A stretch of 64,000 nucleotides of DNA from Pseudomonas caspiana (GTDB lineage Bacteria > Pseudomonadota > Gammaproteobacteria > Pseudomonadales > Pseudomonadaceae), in the NCBI RefSeq assembly GCF_002158995.1, contig NZ_LOHF01000001.1, positions 27,342 to 91,341 on the forward strand, given 5' to 3'. Under the pieces are notes generated by a model. That model searched no databases. It saw only the letters and a list, made by a program, of their open reading frames with translations, and was not told where the DNA came from. The position numbers and the translations under genes are program-made. Of this stretch, positions 16,881 through 25,317 are shown one piece after another (the stretch's first letter is position 1; each line of letters starts with the position of its first letter).

Positions 16881-17747
16881 TCAATTGCATACCGGTGCCG
16901 GGGACGTCGCCACGTAGCCTTTGAAGCCCGGTGCGCCATAGCCTGGATAGACAGTAGTCACCGCTGAGCCGTCTTCTGGTTTGGCGCCGTACCATTTCTC
17001 GTGCAGGCGGGCCATGGTCCCGTCCATCTTCATGCACTTGATGACGTCGTCGACCTTGTTGCGGTACTCCACGTTGTCGAGGCGGAAGGCGTAGCCGAAG
17101 TTGCGGGGCGAGCTGAGGTCCTTGAACGCCACCTTGATCGCTTTGTTCTTGCTGGCGGCGTAGACAGTGGTCGGCACTTCGTTAATGGCCGTGAATGCGC
17201 GGTTGGTCATCAACGCCTGAACGGTGTCGGGGAAGGTGTCGTAGCGCTGCACGTTGAAGCCATACTTCTCGGCGTTCGCCGTGGCCCAAGTGTCGGACAT
17301 GGTGCCGCGATTGACCGCCACATCCTTGCCCTTGAGGTCATCGAAGCCCTTCATGTCGTTGGCTGCTTTAACCATGAAGCCGTTGCCGGTGGACATGATC
17401 GGTTGCGAGAACAACATCCGCTCTGAGCGCTCGGCGGTGATGGTGGTCGGGTTGACGGTGAACTCGATACGCTTGGAAAACAGACCGGCGAACAGCCCCG
17501 AGAAGTTGATATCCACGATCTCGACACCCGGACGCTTCAGGCGTTTGGAAATCTCGCTGACCAGATCGACGCCGAAACCTTCCGGGCCGTTAGTGCCGCG
17601 CATGATCCACGGTGCCACGCCAAAGTCGCTGCCTACGATCAGCGGTTTGTCTTGCGGGTGTTCGGATTCCTCTGCATGCAATCCAGCGGATGCCAGCAAC
17701 AGGCTGGACGTGCAGATCAAAAGCGCGTTGCGAAATACTCGATTCAT
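16881..17747 (-). CDS. ABC transporter substrate-binding protein (family 3)
   Basis: From the ATG at 17747 this gives 288 residues with a clean signal peptide (NRVFRNALLICTSSLLLASAGLHA, cleavage after LHA). A longer in-frame start at 17819 would add a hydrophilic tail before the signal and is rejected. The mature protein is a two-lobed periplasmic binding protein. Its opening strand (LIVGSDFGVAPWIM) and VDLVSEISKRL fit the amino-acid-binding family 3. The ligand pocket is not diagnostic of any one amino acid. It delivers solute to the two permeases just downstream. Confidence 0.92.
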   Translation of the reverse strand: MNRVFRNALLICTSSLLLASAGLHAEESEHPQDKPLIVGSDFGVAPWIMRGTNGPEGFGVDLVSEISKRLKRPGVEIVDINFSGLFAGLFSKRIEFTVNPTTITAERSERMLFSQPIMSTGNGFMVKAANDMKGFDDLKGKDVAVNRGTMSDTWATANAEKYGFNVQRYDTFPDTVQALMTNRAFTAINEVPTTVYAASKNKAIKVAFKDLSSPRNFGYAFRLDNVEYRNKVDDVIKCMKMDGTMARLHEKWYGAKPEDGSAVTTVYPGYGAPGFKGYVATSPAPVCN

Positions 17748-17828
17748 GGCCACGGGGTCGTCCTGTCTTTGAAGGTTAGAGCCTGGGGGAAGGCTTGGAG
17801 GTAAAGGCTTGGAGGTCAATGTGTCAGC

Positions 17829-18746
17829 TCAGGCGCCGTGTTCGGCGTACCAGTGTCGGGCGAGGTCGAGCCTGCGGCAGACCCAGACCCGATCATGCTG
17901 TTGCACATAGTCGAGAAAGCGTGCCAGTCCGGCGGCGCGCCCCGGATGGCCGACCACTCGCGTATGCAGGCCCACGGACATCATCTTCGGCGCAGTCAGA
18001 CCTTCGGCGTAGAGCATGTCGAAGCTGTCGCGCAGGTATTCGAAAAACTGCTGCCCGGTGCTCATGCCGCCGCGGATGAACTTGGCGTCGTTGTTTGCCA
18101 GGCTATAAGGCACGATCAGGTGGGGTTGGTGTTGCACCTGCGATGCCCCGTGGTGCCAATAGGGCAGCTCGTCGTTATAGGCGTCGCTGTCATATAGAAA
18201 ACCGCCTTCTTCCATCAGCAGGCGTCGGGTATTGAGACCGGCGCCATAACGGCAATACCAGCCATACGGGCGTTCGCCGGTGGTTTCAGTGATGCTTTGC
18301 ACAGTGCGCCGGATGCGGTCGCGCTCCTCGGTTTCGCTCAACAGTTGATGGCGTTCCCATTTCCAGCCATGGGCGCAGACGTCGTAATTGAGGTCGCGGA
18401 TGGTCTGAGCGACTTCGGGGTTGCGTTCCAGCGCCAATGCACAGCCATAAACCGTGGCGGGCATGCCGTGTTCCGAGAGCAGGCGAGACAGACGCCAGAA
18501 ACCTACCCGGCTGCCGTATTCGAACATTGATTCGGCGGCCAGATCACGACCCTCGAACGAGCCGGCTCCGCCTTCGGTCAGGCCCGACTCGGTGAACCCG
18601 TCACCGTCGTCTATGGAAGGCTCTGAACCTTCCTCGTAATTGATCACGAAGTTCAGCGCAATCCGCGCTCTGCCTGGCCAGTTCGGATGCGGCGGGTTGG
18701 CACCATAGCCAATGAAATCACGGGTATGTTGGGTCATCCGGGTCAA
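17829..18746 (-). CDS. Polysaccharide-deacetylase-fold hydrolase, allantoinase PuuE-like
   Basis: This 305-residue protein resembles PuuE, the metal-independent allantoinase of Pseudomonas. Shared features are DFIGYGANPP at the start, NFVINYEEGSE, MFEYGSRVGFWR, ALALERNPEV, AHGWKWERH and GGFLYDSDAYNDELPYW. One segment differs from the PuuE I remember: instead of a GRDSPNTR-type stretch it reads CRYGAGLNTR. The substrate may therefore be another cyclic ureide or an acylated amine rather than allantoin. Its ATG overlaps the stop of the preceding AllA-like gene (ATGA), so the two are translationally coupled. Confidence 0.82.
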   Translation of the reverse strand: MTRMTQHTRDFIGYGANPPHPNWPGRARIALNFVINYEEGSEPSIDDGDGFTESGLTEGGAGSFEGRDLAAESMFEYGSRVGFWRLSRLLSEHGMPATVYGCALALERNPEVAQTIRDLNYDVCAHGWKWERHQLLSETEERDRIRRTVQSITETTGERPYGWYCRYGAGLNTRRLLMEEGGFLYDSDAYNDELPYWHHGASQVQHQPHLIVPYSLANNDAKFIRGGMSTGQQFFEYLRDSFDMLYAEGLTAPKMMSVGLHTRVVGHPGRAAGLARFLDYVQQHDRVWVCRRLDLARHWYAEHGA

Positions 18747-19243
18747 GCCTCCAGCAGTTCGAAGGCCGTTTGCAGCGGCGTGAAGACGTCGTCGTTCTGT
18801 TCGCCGGTGAAGGCCATGGACACCACGAACTGGGCACGGGCCTCGAGCACCGAAAGACCGTGGTGCCAGACGTTGCGCTTATAAGTCACGCCCTGATCGC
18901 CGCAGGCGCGGAACGCCTGCAAGGTCTGCAGATCGGGCAGGCCACTGTCATCGGTGTGGCAAACCACGACCAGATAAGGGCAGGCATTAAGGGGGATGAA
19001 CGTCTGAGCCGAGAAGGGATGGCGCTCCAGCGCTTTCAGTGTCAGTGGCAAGGTCACCGCCTGTTGTACGGTGGCGATCCATAACTGTGGTTCGCTGGCA
19101 TGTTCGGTGCGTTCAGCGGCACCGGTGACATGTTGACGACGCGGCCCATCACCCAGTTGGACGACATTTCCAAACGGTGCGAACGCTTCTGCGGTGAGGG
19201 GCTTTAACACCACCCGCGCCGGGTAGGCTGACGGAGAACTCAT
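18743..19243 (-). CDS. Ureidoglycolate lyase (AllA)-like protein
   Basis: This encodes 166 residues from the ATG at 19243, which has CAAGG upstream; an in-frame ATG at 19270 has no ribosome site. The protein has the AllA cupin-like fold: PLTAEAFAPFGNVV at the start, then HPFSAQTFIPLNACPYLVVVC with the likely metal-site His, and VTYKRNVWHHGLSVL. AllA splits ureidoglycolate into glyoxylate and urea. It is the first gene of the operon, which lacks uricase, allantoicase and glyoxylate-using genes. The true substrate may thus be a related ureido acid. Confidence 0.82.
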   Translation of the reverse strand: MSSPSAYPARVVLKPLTAEAFAPFGNVVQLGDGPRRQHVTGAAERTEHASEPQLWIATVQQAVTLPLTLKALERHPFSAQTFIPLNACPYLVVVCHTDDSGLPDLQTLQAFRACGDQGVTYKRNVWHHGLSVLEARAQFVVSMAFTGEQNDDVFTPLQTAFELLEA

Positions 19244-19280
19244 GAGCTGGAAGCCTTGATCAACGAGCATTTATATCTGG

Positions 19281-19304
19281 ATACAGGTGGTATCCCACTT
19301 GTAT
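19281..19304. promoter_or_regulatory. Candidate operator for the GntR/FCD regulator
   Basis: ATACAGGTGG-TATC-CCACTTGTAT is a 10-bp inverted repeat with one mismatch pair, centred 49 bp upstream of the chosen start of the first operon gene. Its core GGTGGTATCCCAC resembles the TGGTAT-type half sites known for FCD-GntR proteins. It is the only such palindrome at the operon head. Confidence 0.55.
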
Positions 19305-19644
19305 TTCGATAAAGCAGTATTGATGCCAAGGTATCTGCGGTTGATCTAAATAACTGATTTAAATAGGTTTATCAGGATTTTGAGAAGGGCGGTGGTGAAA
19401 TGTTTCAAGGGGGAGTTGCACCAGTAGGTGCATGCAGTGCGCCGCTTTGAGTCACGGACCACGCTGTCGGAGCGAGTCAAAGACCTGTAGGAGCGCACAA
19501 GCACCGCGATGGTGGTGTGTCAGGCATACCGCTATCGCGGCCTCGCGGTGCTCGCGGTGCTCGCGGTGCTCGCGCGATCCTACAGACAAGGCATTTCAGT
19601 TCAGGCATGGGGTTATGCCGAATCAGACATTCGCGCAACCCTGA
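19305..19644. other. Gene-free stretch between two minus-strand genes
   Basis: Apart from the REPIN at 19485-19586 and AT-rich sequence near 19330-19380 that may hold the operon promoter, I see no gene. Short frames here read through the repeat. Confidence 0.6.
19485..19586. repeat. REPIN with expanded 9-bp tandem repeat
   Basis: The left arm starts CCTGTAGGAGCGCACAAGCA and the right arm ends GATCCTACAG. The right arm contains CTCGCGGTG three times in a row (19543-19569) where the sister REPIN at 12027-12117 has one copy. Confidence 0.85.
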
Positions 19645-19947
19645 TCACTTACTGCCGCTCGCCCCGCCTTCGGCACCGCCACCACTGCCGCCCATGCCTT
19701 GATCATTCTTCATTCCGCCGCCTTCTGCGCCGCCTTTCTGCGGTTCGGGATCCATGCCTTTGGTGCCTGGGCTTGTGCCTTCAGAGCCTGATGAACTGCC
19801 GTCGGTGTTTTTCTTCAGGACAGGAGGCGGCGTTTTGGACGAACCATCCACCGGATCGGTAGGTCCAGTGGCACCTGCCATTACCGAGCCGGTCGCCACT
19901 GTCATAAGGCTGGCCAGCGCTAAGGCCGTCAATCTGCGGTTGTTCAT
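19645..19947 (-). CDS. Small exported Gly/Ser/Pro-rich protein
   Basis: The protein is 100 residues from the ATG at 19947, which has GGAGA upstream; longer frames lack a ribosome site and delay the signal peptide. MNNRRLTALALASLMTVATG begins a signal peptide cleaved after VMA. The mature region is low-complexity and hydrophilic: it opens with Gly, Pro, Asp and Ser and ends in Gly/Met/Ser-rich repeats such as GGSGGGAEGGASG. It is probably an unstructured periplasmic or secreted protein. A gene of the same design lies at 62483-62809. Function unknown. Confidence 0.75.
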   Translation of the reverse strand: MNNRRLTALALASLMTVATGSVMAGATGPTDPVDGSSKTPPPVLKKNTDGSSSGSEGTSPGTKGMDPEPQKGGAEGGGMKNDQGMGGSGGGAEGGASGSK

Positions 19948-20288
19948 GAGATGAGTCTCCATTGTTGTTAGGGCGTTACTTCCATTGGTGTATGGGGCAA
20001 TGAGATAGGTGCCGCGAGTCCCGACCAATGGCAAATCGCTTTTAGCCGGGAAAATAATGGCGTAGAGCTAGTAGTGGGTCAGGTATGCCTTGAAAACCCT
20101 TAAGCCCTTCATTTTATTGCGCGAAACCCATTTTTCTCAGCGGTTTCGTTGTCAGCCAAGACGTACAAAACAGTCCCTGGAGGGGGTGACTCGACTGATT
20201 GTCATGAAACCGAAACATTTGAGGGTTTAAATCCGCATCGGGCCTTCCCATGGACGGGCCACAAAATTTCCCTTGTTGAGGTATCGCC
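19948..20288. other. Intergenic region with divergent promoters
   Basis: This 341-bp stretch separates the exported-protein gene from pstS. It holds the candidate Pho box and presumably both promoters. No open frame in it looks coding. Confidence 0.6.
20199..20216 (+). promoter_or_regulatory. Candidate Pho box upstream of pstS
   Basis: TTGTCAT-GAAA-CCGAAAC matches the PhoB box layout of two 7-bp CTGTCAT-like repeats separated by 4 bp. The first repeat fits 6 of 7 and the second is weak (4 of 7 to CTGTCAC). It lies 73 bp before the pstS start. Confidence 0.5.
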
Positions 20289-21314
20289 GTGATTCTGCTG
20301 ACTAAAAAACGCTTGTCGGTTCTGCTCGCTTCGATGTGCCTGAGTGGTATGGCTCATGCGGCTGACGTTACAGGCGCTGGTTCGAGTTTCGTTTTTCCGG
20401 TTATCTCTGCGTGGTCGCAGGACTACAGCAAGTCTGCTCCTAACCGCATCAACTATCAGTCGATCGGTTCTGGCGGTGGTATCGCTCAGATCAAGGCTGC
20501 AACTGTTGACTTCGGCGCATCCGACGCCCCGCTGTCTGCTGAAGACCTAGAAAAAGGCGGCCTGGGTCAGTTCCCAAGCGTCATCGGCGGTATCGTGCCA
20601 ATCATTAACGTTGAAGGCATCGAGCCTGGTCAACTGAAGCTGGACGGCCCGACACTGGCCAAGATTTTCATGGGTGAAATCAAGAAGTGGAACGATCCAG
20701 CCATCGTAGCCTTGAACCCAGAGCTCAAAGACAAACTGAAAGACCAGGCCATCACCGTTGTTCACCGTTCGGACGGTTCGGGTACTTCGTACAACTTCAC
20801 CAACTACCTGAGCAAAGTCAGTCCGGAGTGGAACGAGAAGCTGAAGTTCGGTTCGACCGTGCAATGGCCGGCGGGTGTAGGCGGCAAGGGTAGCGAAGGT
20901 GTTTCGGCCTACGTGAAGCAGATCAAAGGTTCGATCGGCTACGTTGAGCACTCCTACGCCGAGACCAACAAACTGTCTTACACCCAGCTGAAGAACGCTG
21001 CTGGCAAATTCATCAAGCCTGATGCCAAAGCGTTCGCCGCTGCAGCTGATACTGCTGACTGGAACAGCGTCAAAGACTTCAACCTGATCATGACCAACGC
21101 TCCGGGTGAAACCGCGTGGCCGATCACTGCCACTACCTGGATCATCATGTACAAGAAGGCCAAGAACGCAGAGCAAAGCGCTGCCGCTTTCGACTTCTTC
21201 AAGTGGTCGCTGGAAAACGGTCAAGAACAAGCTGAGAAACTGTCTTACGTAGCACTGCCAAAAGCCCTGGTCACCAAGGTTGAGGACTACTGGAAAACCG
21301 AGTTCACCAAGTAA
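20289..21314 (+). CDS. pstS: Phosphate-binding periplasmic protein PstS
   Basis: This 341-residue protein is close in design to E. coli PstS. The signal peptide ends at MAHA, the mature start is ADVTGAGSSFVFPV, and the phosphate-gripping loop is HRSDGSGTSYNF (about 155-166). WPAGVGGKGSEGV and GYVEHSYA are also conserved. It binds phosphate in the periplasm and hands it to PstCA. Start is GTG with GAGG nearby. The E. coli-like form is distinct from the other PstS type common in Pseudomonas, so this is likely a second Pst system. Confidence 0.96.
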   Translation: MILLTKKRLSVLLASMCLSGMAHAADVTGAGSSFVFPVISAWSQDYSKSAPNRINYQSIGSGGGIAQIKAATVDFGASDAPLSAEDLEKGGLGQFPSVIGGIVPIINVEGIEPGQLKLDGPTLAKIFMGEIKKWNDPAIVALNPELKDKLKDQAITVVHRSDGSGTSYNFTNYLSKVSPEWNEKLKFGSTVQWPAGVGGKGSEGVSAYVKQIKGSIGYVEHSYAETNKLSYTQLKNAAGKFIKPDAKAFAAAADTADWNSVKDFNLIMTNAPGETAWPITATTWIIMYKKAKNAEQSAAAFDFFKWSLENGQEQAEKLSYVALPKALVTKVEDYWKTEFTK

Positions 21315-21335
21315 TTCGACGTTTCTCCGGCTCAC

Positions 21336-21362
21336 CCCTGTCATCGCTGCCCGATGACAGGG
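21336..21362 (+). terminator. Hairpin between pstS and pstC
   Basis: A perfect 11-bp stem (21336-21346 with 21352-21362) with a five-base loop is followed by TTTCTTT. It probably ends part of the transcripts after pstS, or protects the pstS message. Either effect would make binding protein in excess over the membrane subunits. Confidence 0.8.
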
Positions 21363-21384
21363 TTTCTTTGCGAGTGGACCCAAG

Positions 21385-22380
21385 ATGACTGAAAACACCC
21401 AATATTTGTCCGCTGCGATCCCTGCTTCCGTAACCGAGGGTGAGCGCCGAGCGGCTCGCGATCAGCGTCATGATCGCTGGTTCAAGCGCACCATGGGCGG
21501 TGCTGCGATGCTGGTTCTGGCATTGCTCGGCTGTATCGCACTTTCGACCTTGTGGGGCGGCAGCCTTGCATTCCAGACGTTCGGTTTCGGCTTTCTGACC
21601 AGCACCGAGTGGAACGTGGTCGACGGCAAGTTTGGTGCACTGGTACCGATCTACGGTACGTTGGTGACCTCTTTTCTGGCGTTGCTGATCGCCGTTCCGG
21701 TGAGCTTCGGCATCGCGATTTTCCTGACTGAAGTAGCACCGCCATGGTTGCGACTGCCGATTTCTTCGGCTATCGAGCTGCTGGCAGGCATTCCTTCGAT
21801 CATTTACGGCATGTGGGGGCTGTTCGTGTTCGGTCCTTACATGGCTGAACATATCGCACCGTGGATCAATGACAACCTTGGCGAGTTGCCCGTTATAGGC
21901 ACGATGTTCCAGGGGCCGCCTTTGGGTATCGGCATGCTCACCGCCGGTATCGTGCTGGCGATCATGATCACGCCGTTCATTACCTCCGTGATGGTCGAAG
22001 TATTCAAAAGTGTTCCTACCACCCTTAAAGAGTCTGCTTACGCGTTGGGCGGCACGACCTGGGAAGTGGTCTGGGACATCGTCCTGCCTTACACCCGCTC
22101 TGCGGTAGTCGGCGGCATTTTCCTCGGGCTGGGCCGCGCATTGGGTGAAACCATGGCGGTGACCTTCGTATTGGGTAACTCCCACCAGTTCTCGGCGTCG
22201 CTGATGATGCCAAGCAGTTCGATTGCTTCAGTAATCGCCAACGAGTTCAACGAGGCATACACCGACCTGCATCGCTCGTCGTTGATTGCCCTGGGCTTCC
22301 TGCTGTTCGTAGTGACCTTCATCGTGCTGGCTCTGGCCCGCATCATGCTGTCGCGTCTGTCCCGCAAGGAGGGGTTATGA
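21385..22380 (+). CDS. pstC: Phosphate ABC transporter permease PstC
   Basis: This 331-residue inner-membrane protein has a hydrophilic N-terminal tail of about 35 residues followed by six membrane segments. The ATPase-coupling loop ESAYALGGTTWEVVWDIVLPYTRS (about 215-238) and GRALGETMAVTFVLGN are characteristic of PstC. It pairs with PstA to form the phosphate channel. Its stop overlaps the pstA start (ATGA). Confidence 0.95.
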   Translation: MTENTQYLSAAIPASVTEGERRAARDQRHDRWFKRTMGGAAMLVLALLGCIALSTLWGGSLAFQTFGFGFLTSTEWNVVDGKFGALVPIYGTLVTSFLALLIAVPVSFGIAIFLTEVAPPWLRLPISSAIELLAGIPSIIYGMWGLFVFGPYMAEHIAPWINDNLGELPVIGTMFQGPPLGIGMLTAGIVLAIMITPFITSVMVEVFKSVPTTLKESAYALGGTTWEVVWDIVLPYTRSAVVGGIFLGLGRALGETMAVTFVLGNSHQFSASLMMPSSSIASVIANEFNEAYTDLHRSSLIALGFLLFVVTFIVLALARIMLSRLSRKEGL

Positions 22381-23261
22381 GTAAGGATGTGACTGGCAAC
22401 GAGAGCCTGTACCGGGTTCGCGACCTCAAAAACAAGGCTGCCATGGTCCTCAGCTGCGCCGCGACGGCGTTCGGCCTGTTGTGGCTGGTGTGGATTCTGC
22501 TGACCACCATTATCAATGGCGTGGATGCATTGAACCTGCGCCTGTTCAGCGGCATGACCCCACCGCCGGGTGTTGAAGGCGGTCTGGCCAACGCCTTCTA
22601 CGGCAGCGTGCTGATGTCCGGCATAGGCCTGTTGATCGGTACGCCGATTGGCCTGATGGCTGGCGTTTGGCTGGCAGAATTTGCCCGTTACTCGAAACTG
22701 GGCAACGCGGTGCGCTTCGTCAACGACATTCTGTTGTCTGCACCCTCCATTGTGCTTGGCCTGTTTGTGTACACCGCAGTGATTCTGCCACTCAATGAAT
22801 GGACCGATCACAAGGTCGGCTTCTCGGCGATCGCCGGTGCGCTGGCGTTGGCACTGTTGGTAATTCCTGTGGTGGTCCGTACCACCGATGAAATGCTTCA
22901 GCTCCAGCCTTCAACCATGCGCGAAGCTGCGCTGGCTTTGGGTGTGCCGCAATGGAAGCTGACTCTGCAGATCGTGCTGCGTGCCGCCAAGGCCGGTGTG
23001 GTAACAGGCGTCCTGCTGGCGCTGGCCCGTATTACCGGCGAAACCGCGCCGCTGCTGTTCACCGCGTTCGGCAACCAGTTCTGGAGCAGCGATCTGCTCA
23101 AGCCGATGGCCAGCGTACCGGTTGTGGTGTTCCAGTACGCCATGAGCCCGTTCGATGATTGGCACTCTCTGGCCTGGGCAGGCGCTCTGGTTATGACACT
23201 GTTCGTGCTGGTTCTCAGCCTCGCTTCCCGCTTAATTCTTTTGCGCAATAGGGCGTCTTGA
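22377..23261 (+). CDS. pstA: Phosphate ABC transporter permease PstA
   Basis: This 294-residue protein has six membrane helices. The coupling loop is [26 protein letters not shown], and [20 protein letters not shown] matches PstA. It begins inside the pstC stop and its own stop overlaps the pstB ATG by one base, so all three are translationally coupled. Confidence 0.95.
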   Translation: MSKDVTGNESLYRVRDLKNKAAMVLSCAATAFGLLWLVWILLTTIINGVDALNLRLFSGMTPPPGVEGGLANAFYGSVLMSGIGLLIGTPIGLMAGVWLAEFARYSKLGNAVRFVNDILLSAPSIVLGLFVYTAVILPLNEWTDHKVGFSAIAGALALALLVIPVVVRTTDEMLQLQPSTMREAALALGVPQWKLTLQIVLRAAKAGVVTGVLLALARITGETAPLLFTAFGNQFWSSDLLKPMASVPVVVFQYAMSPFDDWHSLAWAGALVMTLFVLVLSLASRLILLRNRAS

Positions 23262-24040
23262 TGAATAACCTTTCCCTTGCCAATGAAAAAACCAAGATTC
23301 AAGTTCGTGGTCTGGAGTTTTTCTACAACGAACAGAAGTCGCTGAAATCCATCGACATGATCATCCCGGAAAAGCGCATCACCGCGATCATCGGTCCTTC
23401 GGGTTGCGGCAAGTCGACACTGCTGCGCGTGTTCAACCGCATTTATGCGATGTACCCCAAGCAGGAAGCGAAAGGTGAAGTGCTGCTCAATGGCGAGAAC
23501 ATCCTGGCGCCTGGTTACTCGATGAACCGCCTGCGCAGCCACGTGGGCATGGTTTTCCAGAAGCCTGTGCCGTTTCCGATGTCGATCTTCGACAATATCT
23601 CCTACGCCATCAAACACCACGAAAAGCTGTCGCGTCGTGAGATGGAAGATCGCGTAGAAGAGGCCCTGCGTGGTGCTGCGTTGTGGGATGAAGTCAAAGA
23701 CAAGCTCAACAAGAGCGCCACCGGTTTGTCCGGTGGTCAGCAGCAGCGTCTGTGCATTGCCCGCACCATCGCGCTGCGTCCACAAGTGTTGCTGCTCGAT
23801 GAGCCGACTTCGGCCCTCGACCCGATTTCCACCGGCCGTATCGAGCAACTGATCACCGAGCTCAAAGAGCAGTTCACGGTGATCATCGTGACCCACAACA
23901 TGCAACAGGCTGCACGTTGCTCGGACTACACCGCGTTCATGTTCATGGGTGAGCTGATCGAGCACGGCGATACAGACACCATCTTCACCAAACCATCAAA
24001 AAGCCAGACCGAAGATTACATCACCGGTCGTTTCGGCTGA
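23261..24040 (+). CDS. pstB: Phosphate ABC transporter ATP-binding protein PstB
   Basis: This encodes 259 residues from the ATG at 23261 (TGATG overlap with pstA). Motifs are Walker [10 protein letters not shown] (about 45-53), [15 protein letters not shown] typical of PstB, signature LSGGQQQR, Walker [17 protein letters not shown] and [13 protein letters not shown]. It hydrolyses ATP for phosphate import. The operon ends here: no phoU follows, and the next gene is a convergent LysR gene only 10 bp away. Confidence 0.96.
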   Translation: MNNLSLANEKTKIQVRGLEFFYNEQKSLKSIDMIIPEKRITAIIGPSGCGKSTLLRVFNRIYAMYPKQEAKGEVLLNGENILAPGYSMNRLRSHVGMVFQKPVPFPMSIFDNISYAIKHHEKLSRREMEDRVEEALRGAALWDEVKDKLNKSATGLSGGQQQRLCIARTIALRPQVLLLDEPTSALDPISTGRIEQLITELKEQFTVIIVTHNMQQAARCSDYTAFMFMGELIEHGDTDTIFTKPSKSQTEDYITGRFG

Positions 24041-24050
24041 TTGTCCCTTC

Positions 24051-24977
24051 TCAGAGAATCGGGGAGACCCTGTCGCGGTCTCCCATGAATTCTTCCAGTC
24101 GTTTACGCAGCCAGCGCTCAGCCGGGTCGGTGTCCATGATGCTCAGCCAGGTCATGGACAGCTCTAGATTGGGCGTGATGAAGGGCAGCGGTTCGCCATA
24201 CAGCCTGCCGGTTTTGATCATTGCCTGAGTCAGGTGATCCGGCAAATTACACAGCAAATCAGTGCCTTCCATCAGCGCGGGCAGTGTGCTGTATTGCGGC
24301 ACTGAAAGGACCGCCTTGCGTTTACGGCCAATGGCGTCCAGCCATTCATCCGCGAAACTGCTGATATTGGCCACGTGTGACACCACCACGTGCGGGCGTG
24401 AGCAGTATTCGTCGAGCGTCATGGGCGTTGCCGATTTGTCGGCGCGGACCACCATTGGTTGTATCGAGCGCAGTAATTTGCGTTTGGCGTTGGCGGGTAA
24501 TTCTCGTGTCAGGCACACCCCCACGGTGACTTCGCCGGACATGAGCAGTTCCGAAATATTCCAGTAGTTGACCTGCTTGATGACCAGTACGACGCCCGGT
24601 GCTTCTTTGCGGATCGCCCGTAACAAGGCGGGCATCAGGCTGTACTCAACGTCATCCGAGAGGCCGATACGAAAGGTCATGTCGCTGCTTGCCGGGTCGA
24701 ACTCCCGCGTCAGGCTCAAGGCGACTGACATGGCGTCCAGCGCTGGCGACAGGTGATGGATGATCTCCTGCGCCCTGGCCGTGGGCTCCATTCTATGACC
24801 GACGCGAATAAACAACGGATCATCGAACAGCGCTCGCAGGCGGTTGAGCGCGGCGCTTATCGTAGGCTGTCCAAGGAACAGTTTTTCTGCTGCGCGCGTG
24901 ACGTTGCGCTCTTGCATCAAGGTTTCGAAAACCACCATCAGGTTGATGTCGGCCTTGCGCAATTCGTTTCGGTTCAT
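24051..24977 (-). CDS. LysR-family transcriptional regulator
   Basis: This 308-residue protein has an N-terminal helix-turn-helix in the NodD/LeuO style (DINLMVVFETLMQERNVTRA, then GQPTISAALNRLRALFDDPLF; about 10-60). The effector domain starts MTFRIGLSDDVEYSLMP. It converges on pstB, so it is not obviously a regulator of the pst operon. The 340-bp gap on its upstream side may contain its own and its target's control sites, the target perhaps being the GNAT gene. Effector unknown. Confidence 0.92.
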   Translation of the reverse strand: MNRNELRKADINLMVVFETLMQERNVTRAAEKLFLGQPTISAALNRLRALFDDPLFIRVGHRMEPTARAQEIIHHLSPALDAMSVALSLTREFDPASSDMTFRIGLSDDVEYSLMPALLRAIRKEAPGVVLVIKQVNYWNISELLMSGEVTVGVCLTRELPANAKRKLLRSIQPMVVRADKSATPMTLDEYCSRPHVVVSHVANISSFADEWLDAIGRKRKAVLSVPQYSTLPALMEGTDLLCNLPDHLTQAMIKTGRLYGEPLPFITPNLELSMTWLSIMDTDPAERWLRKRLEEFMGDRDRVSPIL

Positions 24978-25317
24978 TGGGCTGGCGATCCGTTAGGGCT
25001 TTTGGCGTTGTGGCGCCAAGCTATCAGTTACATGCGGTAACGCTCAAGCTGCAAACGGTTTGGTTCTGCCAGCTCAATCAATGCAGATCGCAATTTTTGT
25101 GCGCATATCCGTCGCTGCGCTCAGTGCATCGATTAGCAGTCCGTGCCTTAAAAAAACATATATGCACACAAAATCCACGGCATGCAGATGTGCAGGCACC
25201 TAAGCTCCAGGAGGCGCTCTCCAAGGATATTGGAACTGTGGCTGCGAGCCATGACTCGAACCTTTGTAGCACTGGAGCGCTGCCGTCCGAGCTGCGCCGT
25301 TAATGAGAGGTTGTTCC
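24978..25317. other. Divergent intergenic region, no gene seen
   Basis: This 340-bp region separates the LysR gene from the GNAT gene. It is AT-richer near 25150-25190 (AAAAAAACATATATG), a plausible promoter zone. I see no coding frame with a ribosome site and no RNA gene. Confidence 0.55.
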
